The notes beneath the pieces were generated by a model. The model had not been told where the DNA came from and ran no database searches. It saw only the letters and a program-made list of their open reading frames with translations. Both the position numbers and the translations under genes were made by a program. From positions 1-64,000 of the forward strand of contig JBEIHX010000008.1 of assembly GCA_040381075.1 (NCBI GenBank): DNA of 64,000 bases. Direction: 5' to 3'. Every line of letters starts with the position of its first letter. Within the stretch, counting starts at the first letter, position 1. Positions 17,771 to 25,447 of this stretch are shown one piece after another. This stretch comes from JBEIHX01 sp040381075 (GTDB taxonomy: Bacteria > Pseudomonadota > Alphaproteobacteria > Caulobacterales > Aquidulcibacteraceae).

Positions 17771-18262
17771 CTAGGAAAAGAGCGCGTCGATGGCGTCCTG
17801 CGCGTTTTCCGGTTCGCTGTCGCGGCCATGGACCATCGCGTCAAGGCGGGCGATTCCGGACCGCGCGCGCGCGCAGGCCCCTTCCGCCGTCGCCGCGAAG
17901 TCTTCGTTGCGCGCGATCAGGTCCCGCAGCTGAGCGACGGCGTCCTGTATGACGCGCTCAAGATCGCGGGCCTCGGCCTCGAAGGCGGCGCGCCGCCATG
18001 CCGGCAGCGCCCGCCAGGCCCTGATCACGATCGCACGTCCCTGAAAGGCTGAGCGCTCGAAGTGATCTGCATAGCCCGGCGCGCCCCAATGGATCAGCTC
18101 TTCAAGCATGTCGGGGGCATCGGGCGTCAGCTCGAGCAGCATCAACGCTTCATTGAAAACATTCAGATAATCAGTGGCAAGCCCAGTGCAGGCATTGACA
18201 TTGGCCGCGCGCAGGACGTCGGCTGGCGGCATCTCGCTCGCGTTCGACGTCGCCTTGGTCAC
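17771..18262 (-). CDS. Helical protein of unknown function
   Basis: A 163-residue, mostly alpha-helical soluble protein without a domain I can name; the blocks RAANVNACTGLATDYLNVFNEA and the long charged helix AEARDLERVIQDAVAQL loosely resemble phasin-type proteins, which I would not assert. GTG start at 18262 has a strong AGGAGGGG ribosome site, which supports it being real. It follows marR by 80 bp on the same strand and may be the last gene of the homogentisate operon. Confidence 0.7.
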   Translation of the reverse strand: MTKATSNASEMPPADVLRAANVNACTGLATDYLNVFNEALMLLELTPDAPDMLEELIHWGAPGYADHFERSAFQGRAIVIRAWRALPAWRRAAFEAEARDLERVIQDAVAQLRDLIARNEDFAATAEGACARARSGIARLDAMVHGRDSEPENAQDAIDALFS

Positions 18263-18342
18263 CTGACCCCTCCTGCCCTTGCACCGGCATATAGACGCAG
18301 CGAGGTTAACAACACGTCAGGCCACACGGCCAAGCCCTGCGG

Positions 18343-18840
18343 CTAAGGCGCGCGCAGCGCCTGCGCGCGCGCTTCCACACAGCGCAGCAACCGGTCAAGT
18401 TCGCGCGCCTGATCCGGCGTCAGCGCCTGCAGCAGCAGGTCTTCGTAGGCGCGGGCGAGCGGAACGATCTCGCGGTAGATGTCAGCCCCGGCCTCGCTGA
18501 GCCCGATGAGGGTCGCCCGCCGGTCGGCGGCGCTTGAGCGTCGGGTCACGATCCCGCGCAGCGTGAGGGCGTGTACAGCGCGGCTGACCGTGACTTTATC
18601 CATCCCCGTGCGTTCGATCAGCGCGCGTTGGGTGCGCTCCTCGCCTTCGCCCAGCACGGCCAGAACCCGCCATTGCCAGATAGTCAGTCCGAAGCGGGTC
18701 TCGTAGGTGCGGGCGATAAGTTGGCTCACTGCGGCGGAGGCCGCGGCAAGACGATAGGGCAGATAGGCGTCAAGCCGCAGCGGCGCGGGACCGGTCGCAC
18801 CGCCGTCGAAGGCGCCAGGGCGCGCTGGTGGCGCGCTCAT
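18343..18840 (-). CDS. MarR family transcriptional regulator
   Basis: A 165-residue winged-helix dimer. The recognition region TQRALIERTGMDKVTVSRAVHALTLRGIVTR and the wing SSAADRRATLIGLSEAG are typical of MarR. Its start codon overlaps the hmgA stop (ATGA), so it is translationally coupled to the tyrosine-degradation genes and probably senses an intermediate such as homogentisate or 4-hydroxyphenylpyruvate (inference from position). A GTTTC-N4-GCAAC element upstream of hppD is a possible binding site. Confidence 0.92.
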   Translation of the reverse strand: MSAPPARPGAFDGGATGPAPLRLDAYLPYRLAAASAAVSQLIARTYETRFGLTIWQWRVLAVLGEGEERTQRALIERTGMDKVTVSRAVHALTLRGIVTRRSSAADRRATLIGLSEAGADIYREIVPLARAYEDLLLQALTPDQARELDRLLRCVEARAQALRAP

Positions 18841-19994
18841 TCAGCCGCCGTGGTTGCGACAGGCTTCCAGCTGTCGACATAGCCTGCCCATTCAAGCGCC
18901 TCTGCGCCGGGCGCAACATCCAGGGGATCGCGCGTATCGATCATCACGGCATACTCGTCCGTGGCCGGCTTCGGCTGCGACAGCATGCGGGTCAACGCCC
19001 TGGGGTGCGGTCCGTGGGTGAAGCCGGAAGGATGAAACGTCAGCATGCCCGCATGGATGTTGTCACGGGAGAAGAAGTCTCCAGCGTGATAGAAAAGCAC
19101 TTCATCGTAATCGTCATTATTGTGGAAAAACGGCACCTTGAGCGCGCCTGGGTCGGTTTCGAAGGGGCGCGGACAGAATGTGCAGACGACGAAGCGATCA
19201 CTGACAAAGGTGGTGTGGGCGCTGGGGGGCAGGTGATAGCGGTGGCTCATCACTGGACGCAGGTCGCGCACGTTGAACTTCACGGGCGCGAGCTCGCCAT
19301 GCCAGCCGACCGCGTCCATCGGAAAGTAGGCATAGGTTGCGGTGCTGACGGCGGCGCGCTTCTTGATCTCGATACGCCACGGGCCGGGAGCTTCCTGGCG
19401 GGTGCGATACGCATCGTCCATCTCCGGCAGCCTCAACAGGGCGGGATCGATGAAGGCATGCGGGCCGAGCAGACCGCGTTCCGGCCACGTGAAGTGGCTG
19501 TTGGTGGCCTCGATCATCAGCGCCTCGAAGGCCGAGGTCCCAGCAGGTTCCACCAGCCACAGGGCGCCGCGCGGCAGGTAGAGGTAGTCACCCGCCTCGA
19601 CAGCAAGGCGCCCCCAGTCGGTGAAGACGTCCGCCTCCCCGCGATGGATGAACAGAACAGTGTCGCCATCGCCGTTGCGCGCGATCGCGGTCTGTGCGCC
19701 CGCGGGGCGCCAGAAGCGAAGCTCGCAGGCGGCGTTTCGCAGGATCGCAGCCGCGGCCCAGGGTGATCCCGGCTGCAGGCCAAGGCGGGTCAGATCAAAG
19801 GCGCGCGGACGCAACGGCCCGTCGAAATCGGACCAGCCCGTGGGAGGCCGGCGGTGGTGAAAAAACGCCGCGGGCCCGAAGAAGCCCTCCTTCGACATTT
19901 CACGCTCGAATGTGCCCTCGGGCATGTCTGCATGCGCCTGGCGGGAATGGCGCCCGCCAGCGCCGCGCACAGGGATCCAATTGCGTCCGGACAT
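18837..19994 (-). CDS. hmgA: Homogentisate 1,2-dioxygenase
   Basis: A 385-residue cupin-type non-haem Fe(II) enzyme that opens the homogentisate ring to maleylacetoacetate. The iron-site region is visible: HNNDDYDEVLFYHAGDF (Glu ligand in DEV) and HPSGFTHGPHP (His ligands). It is shorter than the ~430-residue Pseudomonas/human type and belongs to a compact bacterial subgroup. GGAGGAGAC precedes the ATG at 19994. Operon order on this strand is hppD, membrane protein, hmgA, marR. Maleylacetoacetate isomerase and fumarylacetoacetase are not in this cluster. Confidence 0.9.
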   Translation of the reverse strand: MSGRNWIPVRGAGGRHSRQAHADMPEGTFEREMSKEGFFGPAAFFHHRRPPTGWSDFDGPLRPRAFDLTRLGLQPGSPWAAAAILRNAACELRFWRPAGAQTAIARNGDGDTVLFIHRGEADVFTDWGRLAVEAGDYLYLPRGALWLVEPAGTSAFEALMIEATNSHFTWPERGLLGPHAFIDPALLRLPEMDDAYRTRQEAPGPWRIEIKKRAAVSTATYAYFPMDAVGWHGELAPVKFNVRDLRPVMSHRYHLPPSAHTTFVSDRFVVCTFCPRPFETDPGALKVPFFHNNDDYDEVLFYHAGDFFSRDNIHAGMLTFHPSGFTHGPHPRALTRMLSQPKPATDEYAVMIDTRDPLDVAPGAEALEWAGYVDSWKPVATTAAE

Positions 19995-20010
19995 GGTGTC
20001 TCCTCCGCGG

Positions 20011-20448
20011 TCAAACGCTTGGGTGGTGTGCGCCCGGCGGGCTGCGGGACTGGCGTGCGCTGGGGCCGTGAGGTGCGTCGGAGTCAGGGGAGCCAGAGTC
20101 AGGGGAGCCAGAGTCAGGGGAGCCAGAGCCAGGGGGGCCAGCGTCAGGAGCGCTGGAGTCAGGGTGGCTGGAGTCGGGCGGGTAGGAGTCGGGTGGGGTG
20201 GCGTCACCGTCAGCGTCCGGTGCGTTGACGCGACCGCGGATGATGAACATGCCGGCGACGACCGCGACAAGCAGTCCGACCAGCACAAGCACGTCCATCC
20301 ACGTTTCCTTGAACCGCCCCATCGCCGTGACGGCGACTGCGGCGCCCGCCAGGATCATGATGTAGAAACTCGCGGCCCGGCGCCCATCCGCCGCCGAAGC
20401 GCGGTGACGCGTGCGCATGCGCTGACCGACCTTGATTTCCTCGCTCAT
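20011..20448 (-). CDS. Two-helix membrane protein with repeat tail
   Basis: A 145-residue protein I cannot assign. A basic N-terminus (to about 25) precedes two hydrophobic segments (about 27-42 and 50-69, WMDVLVLVGLLVAVVAG), then a Pro/Asp/Ser/Gly tail of eight degenerate pentapeptides (PPDSS, SPDSG and the like) encoded by the 15-bp array. It sits between hppD (15 bp upstream) and hmgA (16 bp downstream) and so shares their transcript. Whether it helps the pathway or is a passenger is unknown. Confidence 0.72.
   Translation of the reverse strand: MSEEIKVGQRMRTRHRASAADGRRAASFYIMILAGAAVAVTAMGRFKETWMDVLVLVGLLVAVVAGMFIIRGRVNAPDADGDATPPDSYPPDSSHPDSSAPDAGPPGSGSPDSGSPDSGSPDSDAPHGPSARQSRSPPGAHHPSV
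20081..20200 (-). repeat. Tandem array, 8 x 15 bp, coding
   Basis: Eight 15-bp units, consensus GAGTCAGGGGAGCCA on the plus strand; the three from 20081 to 20125 are identical and the rest diverge progressively. In frame, each unit adds one Pro/Ser/Asp/Gly pentapeptide to the membrane protein's C-terminus. Confidence 0.95.
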
Positions 20449-20463
20449 CTCATCCCCAGCTCT

Positions 20464-21546
20464 CTAAACGGGCTCCTTGAGCACGCCGCGGCGGATCTGA
20501 TCCAGTTCCAGGCTCTCAAACAGAGCCTTGAAGTTGCCTTCCCCGAACCCTTCATTGCCCTTGCGCTGAATGAATTCAAAGAAAATCGGCCCGCAGGCGT
20601 TCTTGGAGAAGATCTGCAGGAGAAGGCCCTGCCCGTCTTGCGGTGCGCCGTCGATGAGGATCCGTCTGGGGCGCAGCGCCTCGACATTCTCGCCGTGACC
20701 GGGCAGACGCTGGTCGATGCGGTCGAAATAGGCGTCGGGCGTATCCTGCAGCTCGACGCCGTTCGCCCGCAGAAGGTCAACGGTGGCGCAGAGATCATCG
20801 GACCCGAGCGCGATGTGCTGTATGCCCTCGCCGCGATAGGCGTCCAGAAACTCCTGGATCTGATCGACCCTGCCCGGCTCCGCCTTGCTTTCGTTCAGGG
20901 GGATGCGGATCTTGCCGCACGGGCTGGTCAGCGCCTTTGAGAACAGCCCGGTGAGCCTGCCCTCAATATCGAAGTACCTGATCTCACGGAAATTGAAAAT
21001 TGATTCATAATATTCCGCCCACCGCGCCATGTTGCCGCGAAACACGTTGTGGGTCAGGTGATCAAGATAGGTGAGACCAACGCTGTTGCGCTGCTCCAGC
21101 TCGGCGGCGCCGGGAATGGGCCGGAAGTCCACATCGTAGATCGTCTGGGCGCCATACCGGTCCACCAGATAGATGTACGCACCGCCAATGCCTTCAATGC
21201 AGGGGATATCGAGTTCCATTGGCCCGATCGCCATGTCGACTGGTTTGGCCCCCCGCGCAACGGCCTGCGCAAAGGCGTGGCGTGCGTCGTGCACGCGAAA
21301 GGCCATGGCGTTGGCGCTGGGTCCGTGCGCTGCACGAAACTCGGCAGGCTGGCCGGCTGGCTCGCCATTGAGAATGAAATTGATGTCGCCTTGTTTGTAG
21401 CGCACAACATTCTTGGAGCGATGCCGCGCGACGGGCGTAAATCCCATGGCTTCGAACCGCTGCGCCAGGACTGTTGGATCCGGCCCGGTGAATTCCACAA
21501 ACTCGAAACCATCGGTTCCGACGGGATTGTCAAACAGATCCGGCAT
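20464..21546 (-). CDS. hppD: 4-hydroxyphenylpyruvate dioxygenase
   Basis: A 360-residue vicinal-oxygen-chelate Fe(II) enzyme converting 4-hydroxyphenylpyruvate to homogentisate in tyrosine catabolism. The three iron ligands are all present: His163 (LDHLTHNV), His244 (QHIALGSDD) and Glu324 (FFEFIQRKG). Length is normal for bacterial HPPD. GGAGGCGAC precedes ATG 21546. First gene of the minus-strand hpd-hmg operon, with a 340-bp shared upstream region with merC. Confidence 0.95.
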   Translation of the reverse strand: MPDLFDNPVGTDGFEFVEFTGPDPTVLAQRFEAMGFTPVARHRSKNVVRYKQGDINFILNGEPAGQPAEFRAAHGPSANAMAFRVHDARHAFAQAVARGAKPVDMAIGPMELDIPCIEGIGGAYIYLVDRYGAQTIYDVDFRPIPGAAELEQRNSVGLTYLDHLTHNVFRGNMARWAEYYESIFNFREIRYFDIEGRLTGLFSKALTSPCGKIRIPLNESKAEPGRVDQIQEFLDAYRGEGIQHIALGSDDLCATVDLLRANGVELQDTPDAYFDRIDQRLPGHGENVEALRPRRILIDGAPQDGQGLLLQIFSKNACGPIFFEFIQRKGNEGFGEGNFKALFESLELDQIRRGVLKEPV

Positions 21547-21755
21547 GGTCGCCTCCGCGTCAGTCTGATGCCCAAAGGCCAGTCATGCCGGCCGGGCGGC
21601 CCGGAGGCGCCTCATGGCGCGGCCAGCGCGTCACGGGCGCCACCAGGGTTGGTCCTGGATGCTCAGCGTGATGCGCCGACGCACGACCGCGCGCCGCCTC
21701 CCGCGCACGGCCTCCTGCGCCGCGCGCGCTTCTTGCGCGCATCATGGCAATATTG

Positions 21756-21769
21756 GTTTCATTTGCAAC
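21756..21769. promoter_or_regulatory. Possible MarR-type operator
   Basis: GTTTC-ATTT-GCAAC is an inverted repeat with one mismatch, in an AT-richer patch, resembling the GTTGC-N4-GCAAC shape of MarR operators. It lies about 210 bp from hppD, so assignment to the operon's own MarR is tentative. Confidence 0.3.
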
Positions 21770-21865
21770 TATTGGCGACGGGGAGAAAGCGGGCAAAGCC
21801 TGAAGACTGATCACCGGCGGCAGCCGGCTGTGGATGGGTGAAATGCCCCCTAGCGTTCCGCTGGC

Positions 21866-21878
21866 GTTACACTATAAC
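21866..21878. promoter_or_regulatory. Zur-box-like palindrome
   Basis: GTTACACTATAAC is a near-palindrome matching the GTTATAnTATAAC core known for alphaproteobacterial Zur boxes with one or two differences. It ends 7 bp before the merC ATG and overlaps a TATAAC that could serve as -10 element. Confidence 0.5.
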
Positions 21879-21885
21879 GACGTCC

Positions 21886-22374
21886 ATGGCTGAAACAACC
21901 GCAGCACTCGCCGCCCACCCGTCCGCGCCGTCGCGCCTGGCCGATGGCGTGGCCTTGGGGCTGTCCGGCGCCTGCCTCGTGCATTGCCTGTCGGTCCCGC
22001 TGGTCGTGGCCGCCGCCCCGGCGCTGGCGAACGGACTGCTGACGCAGTCCTGGGTTCACCCGGCGCTTCTGGCCTTGGCGGCGCCGGCCGCCGTTTGGGC
22101 GCTGGCCGAGGGCGGGCGGCGCCACCGCCGCTGGGGCTTGCCAGCCTTCCTGGCTGCGGTCGGCCTGTCCGTGATGCTGGTCGCAGCGGCTCCCGACATG
22201 TGGCACGACGCCATCCAGACCATGGCGCTGCATGGCGTATGGCATGCGGCTGAGCAGCCGCTGACTGTGCTTGGCGTCCTGGTCCTGTCGGCAGGCCATC
22301 TTGTGAATTGGCGACGCACGCGCGCCGCGGCGCCGCATTGCGCCGCCCACGGGCACGTCCATCACCGCCACTGA
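21886..22374 (+). CDS. MerC domain membrane protein
   Basis: A 162-residue inner-membrane protein with four predicted helices. The first helix carries SGACLVHCLSVPLV, whose two Cys match the metal-binding pair of MerC-type transporters; the tail is His-rich (HGHVHHRH), suggesting soft-metal or zinc binding. MerC was described for mercuric-ion uptake, but no mer genes are nearby, and the Zur-like box suggests a role in zinc supply. Start at 21886 chosen because the palindrome occupies the sequence before it; the mRNA may be nearly leaderless. Confidence 0.8.
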   Translation: MAETTAALAAHPSAPSRLADGVALGLSGACLVHCLSVPLVVAAAPALANGLLTQSWVHPALLALAAPAAVWALAEGGRRHRRWGLPAFLAAVGLSVMLVAAAPDMWHDAIQTMALHGVWHAAEQPLTVLGVLVLSAGHLVNWRRTRAAAPHCAAHGHVHHRH

Positions 22375-22663
22375 TGCGTCACCGGCCTTGACGCCGTCGC
22401 CTCCGCCATCGCCGGCCAGCAACCGATCCTTTGCCACGCCCCGGCAGGCGCACGGCGGGCGCCCCACGCCGCAGCCCGGTGCTGGAAGCCTCAGACGCGG
22501 CTGACCCACGCTGCGCGCCGCGGGCGGCGCCGACCGGACCTTGCCGCCTTCGCCATCCTGCTGCGCAGGCATATCCCCCGCGGCATGCTGCAGTGAAGGC
22601 CGGGGAAAGACCTGGTCAGGAAATCACCGCGGCGCTGGGGAGCCCCCCCCTGCGGCCTCCTGC

Positions 22664-25447
22664 TCAGCGCACGCGGTCGGTCTTGGCCGGCGCGCGGAAC
22701 AGGGCATTCGCGAGCAGCGGCGTCAGCCCATGCATGTATCCGCGCGCCGTTGGCTCGGCTGTGAACGCAACCACCATCCCGGCGTCGACCGTCTGCACCA
22801 TGACGAAGGGCTTGTAGGCGAGCTGGGCACGATTGTCGGGCCAGAAATGACCGCTGGCGATCAGGTCCGGGGCGCCTGCGAAACGGACCGCGTTGACGCC
22901 CTCATCCCGGCTCAGCGGACGCCATATGTCGCTGCCGACCACCAGAACGGGGGCCCTGGCGGGAAGCCCGGCCGTGAGCCAGTGATCCTGGTCCGTCTCT
23001 GCAAACGCAAGAGCGCCTGCGATCGAATCCGGCTGCCCTCCCTGCTGAGCGATGCGCGCGCGGTAATCGTCAAGGCTGGAGATGCGCGAGCCAGGGGTGG
23101 TGGACTTTTCCGCGTCATCGGGGGCGCCCGGCGCCGCCGCATCGCCGCCCTTGTCAGCGTCTGCATCCTGTGCGGCCGCCTCCTCGCGGCGCGACGCCAG
23201 CAGGTTGACCTTCGGATCGGCGAGGAACCGCAACGCCCCCGAAACGCCGACCAGCACCCCGCCCTTCCTGACCCAGGCCTTGAGATTGTCTCCCTCGCCC
23301 AGCATCCCGGCGTAATCGCCGTCCGGCAGAATGATCACGTCGTAGCGCGACAGGTCCTGTCCGGCCAGACTGGCGGTCCGGATCACGGTTGCGGGGTAGC
23401 CGAGCTGGCGTTCGATGACGAAGCGCATGTGCCCGGCTGCGGTGGGATCGGTGGGTTCGTCCCAGGCGATCGCGATCCGCGGCGCAATGAGCCGCGCCGC
23501 CCTCGGCGAGCCGAAACTGGGCCCTTCGGTGACCCAGGTGGTGTCGAGGCCGACGACGCGGGCGCCGCTGGCGGCGGCCACGCCGTTCAGTCGTTGCGCC
23601 AGACCTTGCGGGTTCTCTCCGACCAGGGAGATCAGGCTTCCAGCCGGATAGCGGCGGCCCTCGATGACGAATGGCTCATCGGCGGCGCGAAGCGTTACGC
23701 TGGCGGCCAGTGCGCCCGCCATGAACCGCGCTGCGGCCGATGTGCCGCCAGCCACGACGAAGGCGGCGCGCGCATCGGGCCTGTCGACGCCGCCAGCGGG
23801 CTGCTCGCCCGGGTCAAGCCGTGTCGCCGGAACGCCCACGCTGTCGCGGCACGGCGTGACCGCAACATTATACATCACCGGCAGTGACCAGCCCGTCACG
23901 TCGTAGATTTCATCATCGAGCCCGCGTTCGCGCCGCTTCTCCTGACGCGCCATGAAGGCCTCGTCCAGCGGCGTGTTCCGGTCCAGCAGGACCCGGATCA
24001 GGCGTTTCAGCGGTTGATCCGTTCGGATGACATAGGAGCCCGCTTCGTAGCGCTCGCCACAGGCCGAAAACGCCGCGTTCACGCGCCCGACCTCGACCCC
24101 GTGCCGCGCCATCAGGCGGGCAAGATCGTCGGCGGCGGTCTGATCGAATTGAGCGGGAATAATGAAGCTGCGCACCGCCTCGCGCCTGCCCTCCTCAATT
24201 GCGCTGGCGTGCATGGCGTAGAAATCCGACAGGAACTTCTCCCGGTTCGCCGCCGCCGCCGCCAGGGTCGCGCGCGAGGCGATGAACTGGCTCAGCACCG
24301 TATCGCGGAACGTGAACTCAGACCCATTGGTCCGGCGGGCGATGAGCCCGCGCGCCGAGCCCTGTTCGAACGTCATGGCGAGGGCGCCCTGATAGGCGGG
24401 CCAGGCGTCGCCATAGCCCGGGTAGAAGGCGTCGAAAATCTCCCGGGTGAAGTACGCGATCGCCGCCCGATCGAAGGCGGCCCCGATCGTGCGCCCGATC
24501 ACGTCCTTGTTGACGGATTGGGCGACGGTCAGATTGGGGTTGATCGGATCAGCTTCCGGGGGAAAGAAAAAGGTCTGATCCGACCCCATCTCATGCTGAT
24601 CCGTCACCACCTGGGGGCGAAAGGTCTGGATGGCCGCGGCATGGCCGCGGGTTTCAGGCTGGGTCTGGGCGAACCAATCGCGGTTCAGGTCGAACAGATA
24701 GTGATTGTACCGCCCGCTCGGCCAGGGTTCGTCGCGCTCAGCCGACAGACGGTCGGGATCAGGCTTGAGGCCGAGGGCGGACAGATGGCCAGCGATGAAG
24801 CGGTCGCGCCCGTCCGGATTCTGGGTCGGCACGATGACGGCGACAACATTGTCGAGGATGCGGGCCGTCTCCTCGTCATCGCGCGCCGCGATCAGGTGAT
24901 GGGCAAGCGCCAGCGCGGCGTCGCCGGGTCCGGGCTCATTGCCATGCACCGAGTAGGCGAGCCAGACGATCACAGGCTGGTCGGCGATCAGCGCGCGGGC
25001 GCGATCGGGCGAGGTGGTGCGTGGATCTGCAAGTGCGCGGGAGGTCGCCTTGATGGCCTCGAGGCGCGCCATATTGCGGGCGGACCCGATCACCGCATAG
25101 ACGAGCGGGCGGCCCTGCCAGGTGCGGGCGTATTCGACGACCTTCATGCGGTCGGGCGCAGCGGCGGCGAGCGCCCTCAGATACTGTACTGCATCCTGTG
25201 ACCAGGTGATGCGATCGCCCGGATCATAGCCAAGCACGGACCTGAGCGTCGGCGTTGCAGCATCATAGGCCTGATCCCCCAGGAGCGGGTCTGCCTGGGC
25301 GGGGGCTGCGAGACCTGCGCCAGCGAACCCGATGACGCCTGAAGCAAGCGCGGCGAGGGCGCGCCGGCGCAGACACCCGCCGGCGCGGGCGAACACTGCA
25401 ATCGCGCGTGCGGTCCATCGGTGCGCCGAGCGGCCAATCAACGTCAT
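22664..25447 (-). CDS. M14 family zinc carboxypeptidase
   Basis: A 927-residue secreted metallopeptidase. A long N-terminal export signal ends near AAPAQA (residue ~51). The M14 zinc site is VHGNEPG (His168, Glu171), with a later His in DQHEMGSDQ. The C-terminal half has a glutamine-amidotransferase-like section (YDVIILPDGDYAG, LKAWVRKGGVLVGVSG), an arrangement seen in large bacterial M14 peptidases. Its ATG overlaps the leuC stop (ATGA) with AGGAGACC upstream, so it is translationally coupled to leuC, an unusual pairing. Confidence 0.88.
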   Translation of the reverse strand: MTLIGRSAHRWTARAIAVFARAGGCLRRRALAALASGVIGFAGAGLAAPAQADPLLGDQAYDAATPTLRSVLGYDPGDRITWSQDAVQYLRALAAAAPDRMKVVEYARTWQGRPLVYAVIGSARNMARLEAIKATSRALADPRTTSPDRARALIADQPVIVWLAYSVHGNEPGPGDAALALAHHLIAARDDEETARILDNVVAVIVPTQNPDGRDRFIAGHLSALGLKPDPDRLSAERDEPWPSGRYNHYLFDLNRDWFAQTQPETRGHAAAIQTFRPQVVTDQHEMGSDQTFFFPPEADPINPNLTVAQSVNKDVIGRTIGAAFDRAAIAYFTREIFDAFYPGYGDAWPAYQGALAMTFEQGSARGLIARRTNGSEFTFRDTVLSQFIASRATLAAAAANREKFLSDFYAMHASAIEEGRREAVRSFIIPAQFDQTAADDLARLMARHGVEVGRVNAAFSACGERYEAGSYVIRTDQPLKRLIRVLLDRNTPLDEAFMARQEKRRERGLDDEIYDVTGWSLPVMYNVAVTPCRDSVGVPATRLDPGEQPAGGVDRPDARAAFVVAGGTSAAARFMAGALAASVTLRAADEPFVIEGRRYPAGSLISLVGENPQGLAQRLNGVAAASGARVVGLDTTWVTEGPSFGSPRAARLIAPRIAIAWDEPTDPTAAGHMRFVIERQLGYPATVIRTASLAGQDLSRYDVIILPDGDYAGMLGEGDNLKAWVRKGGVLVGVSGALRFLADPKVNLLASRREEAAAQDADADKGGDAAAPGAPDDAEKSTTPGSRISSLDDYRARIAQQGGQPDSIAGALAFAETDQDHWLTAGLPARAPVLVVGSDIWRPLSRDEGVNAVRFAGAPDLIASGHFWPDNRAQLAYKPFVMVQTVDAGMVVAFTAEPTARGYMHGLTPLLANALFRAPAKTDRVR

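Larger units (their letters stand above)
21547..21885. other. hppD / merC divergent control region
   Basis: About 340 bp without a gene. It contains a GTTTC-N4-GCAAC element (21756-21769) and the Zur-like palindrome (21866-21878). Confidence 0.6.

Noticed and set aside
21886..22374. Mercury resistance locus
   Set aside because: Only a MerC-type protein is present; merR, merT, merP and merA are absent, and a Zur-like box lies upstream.
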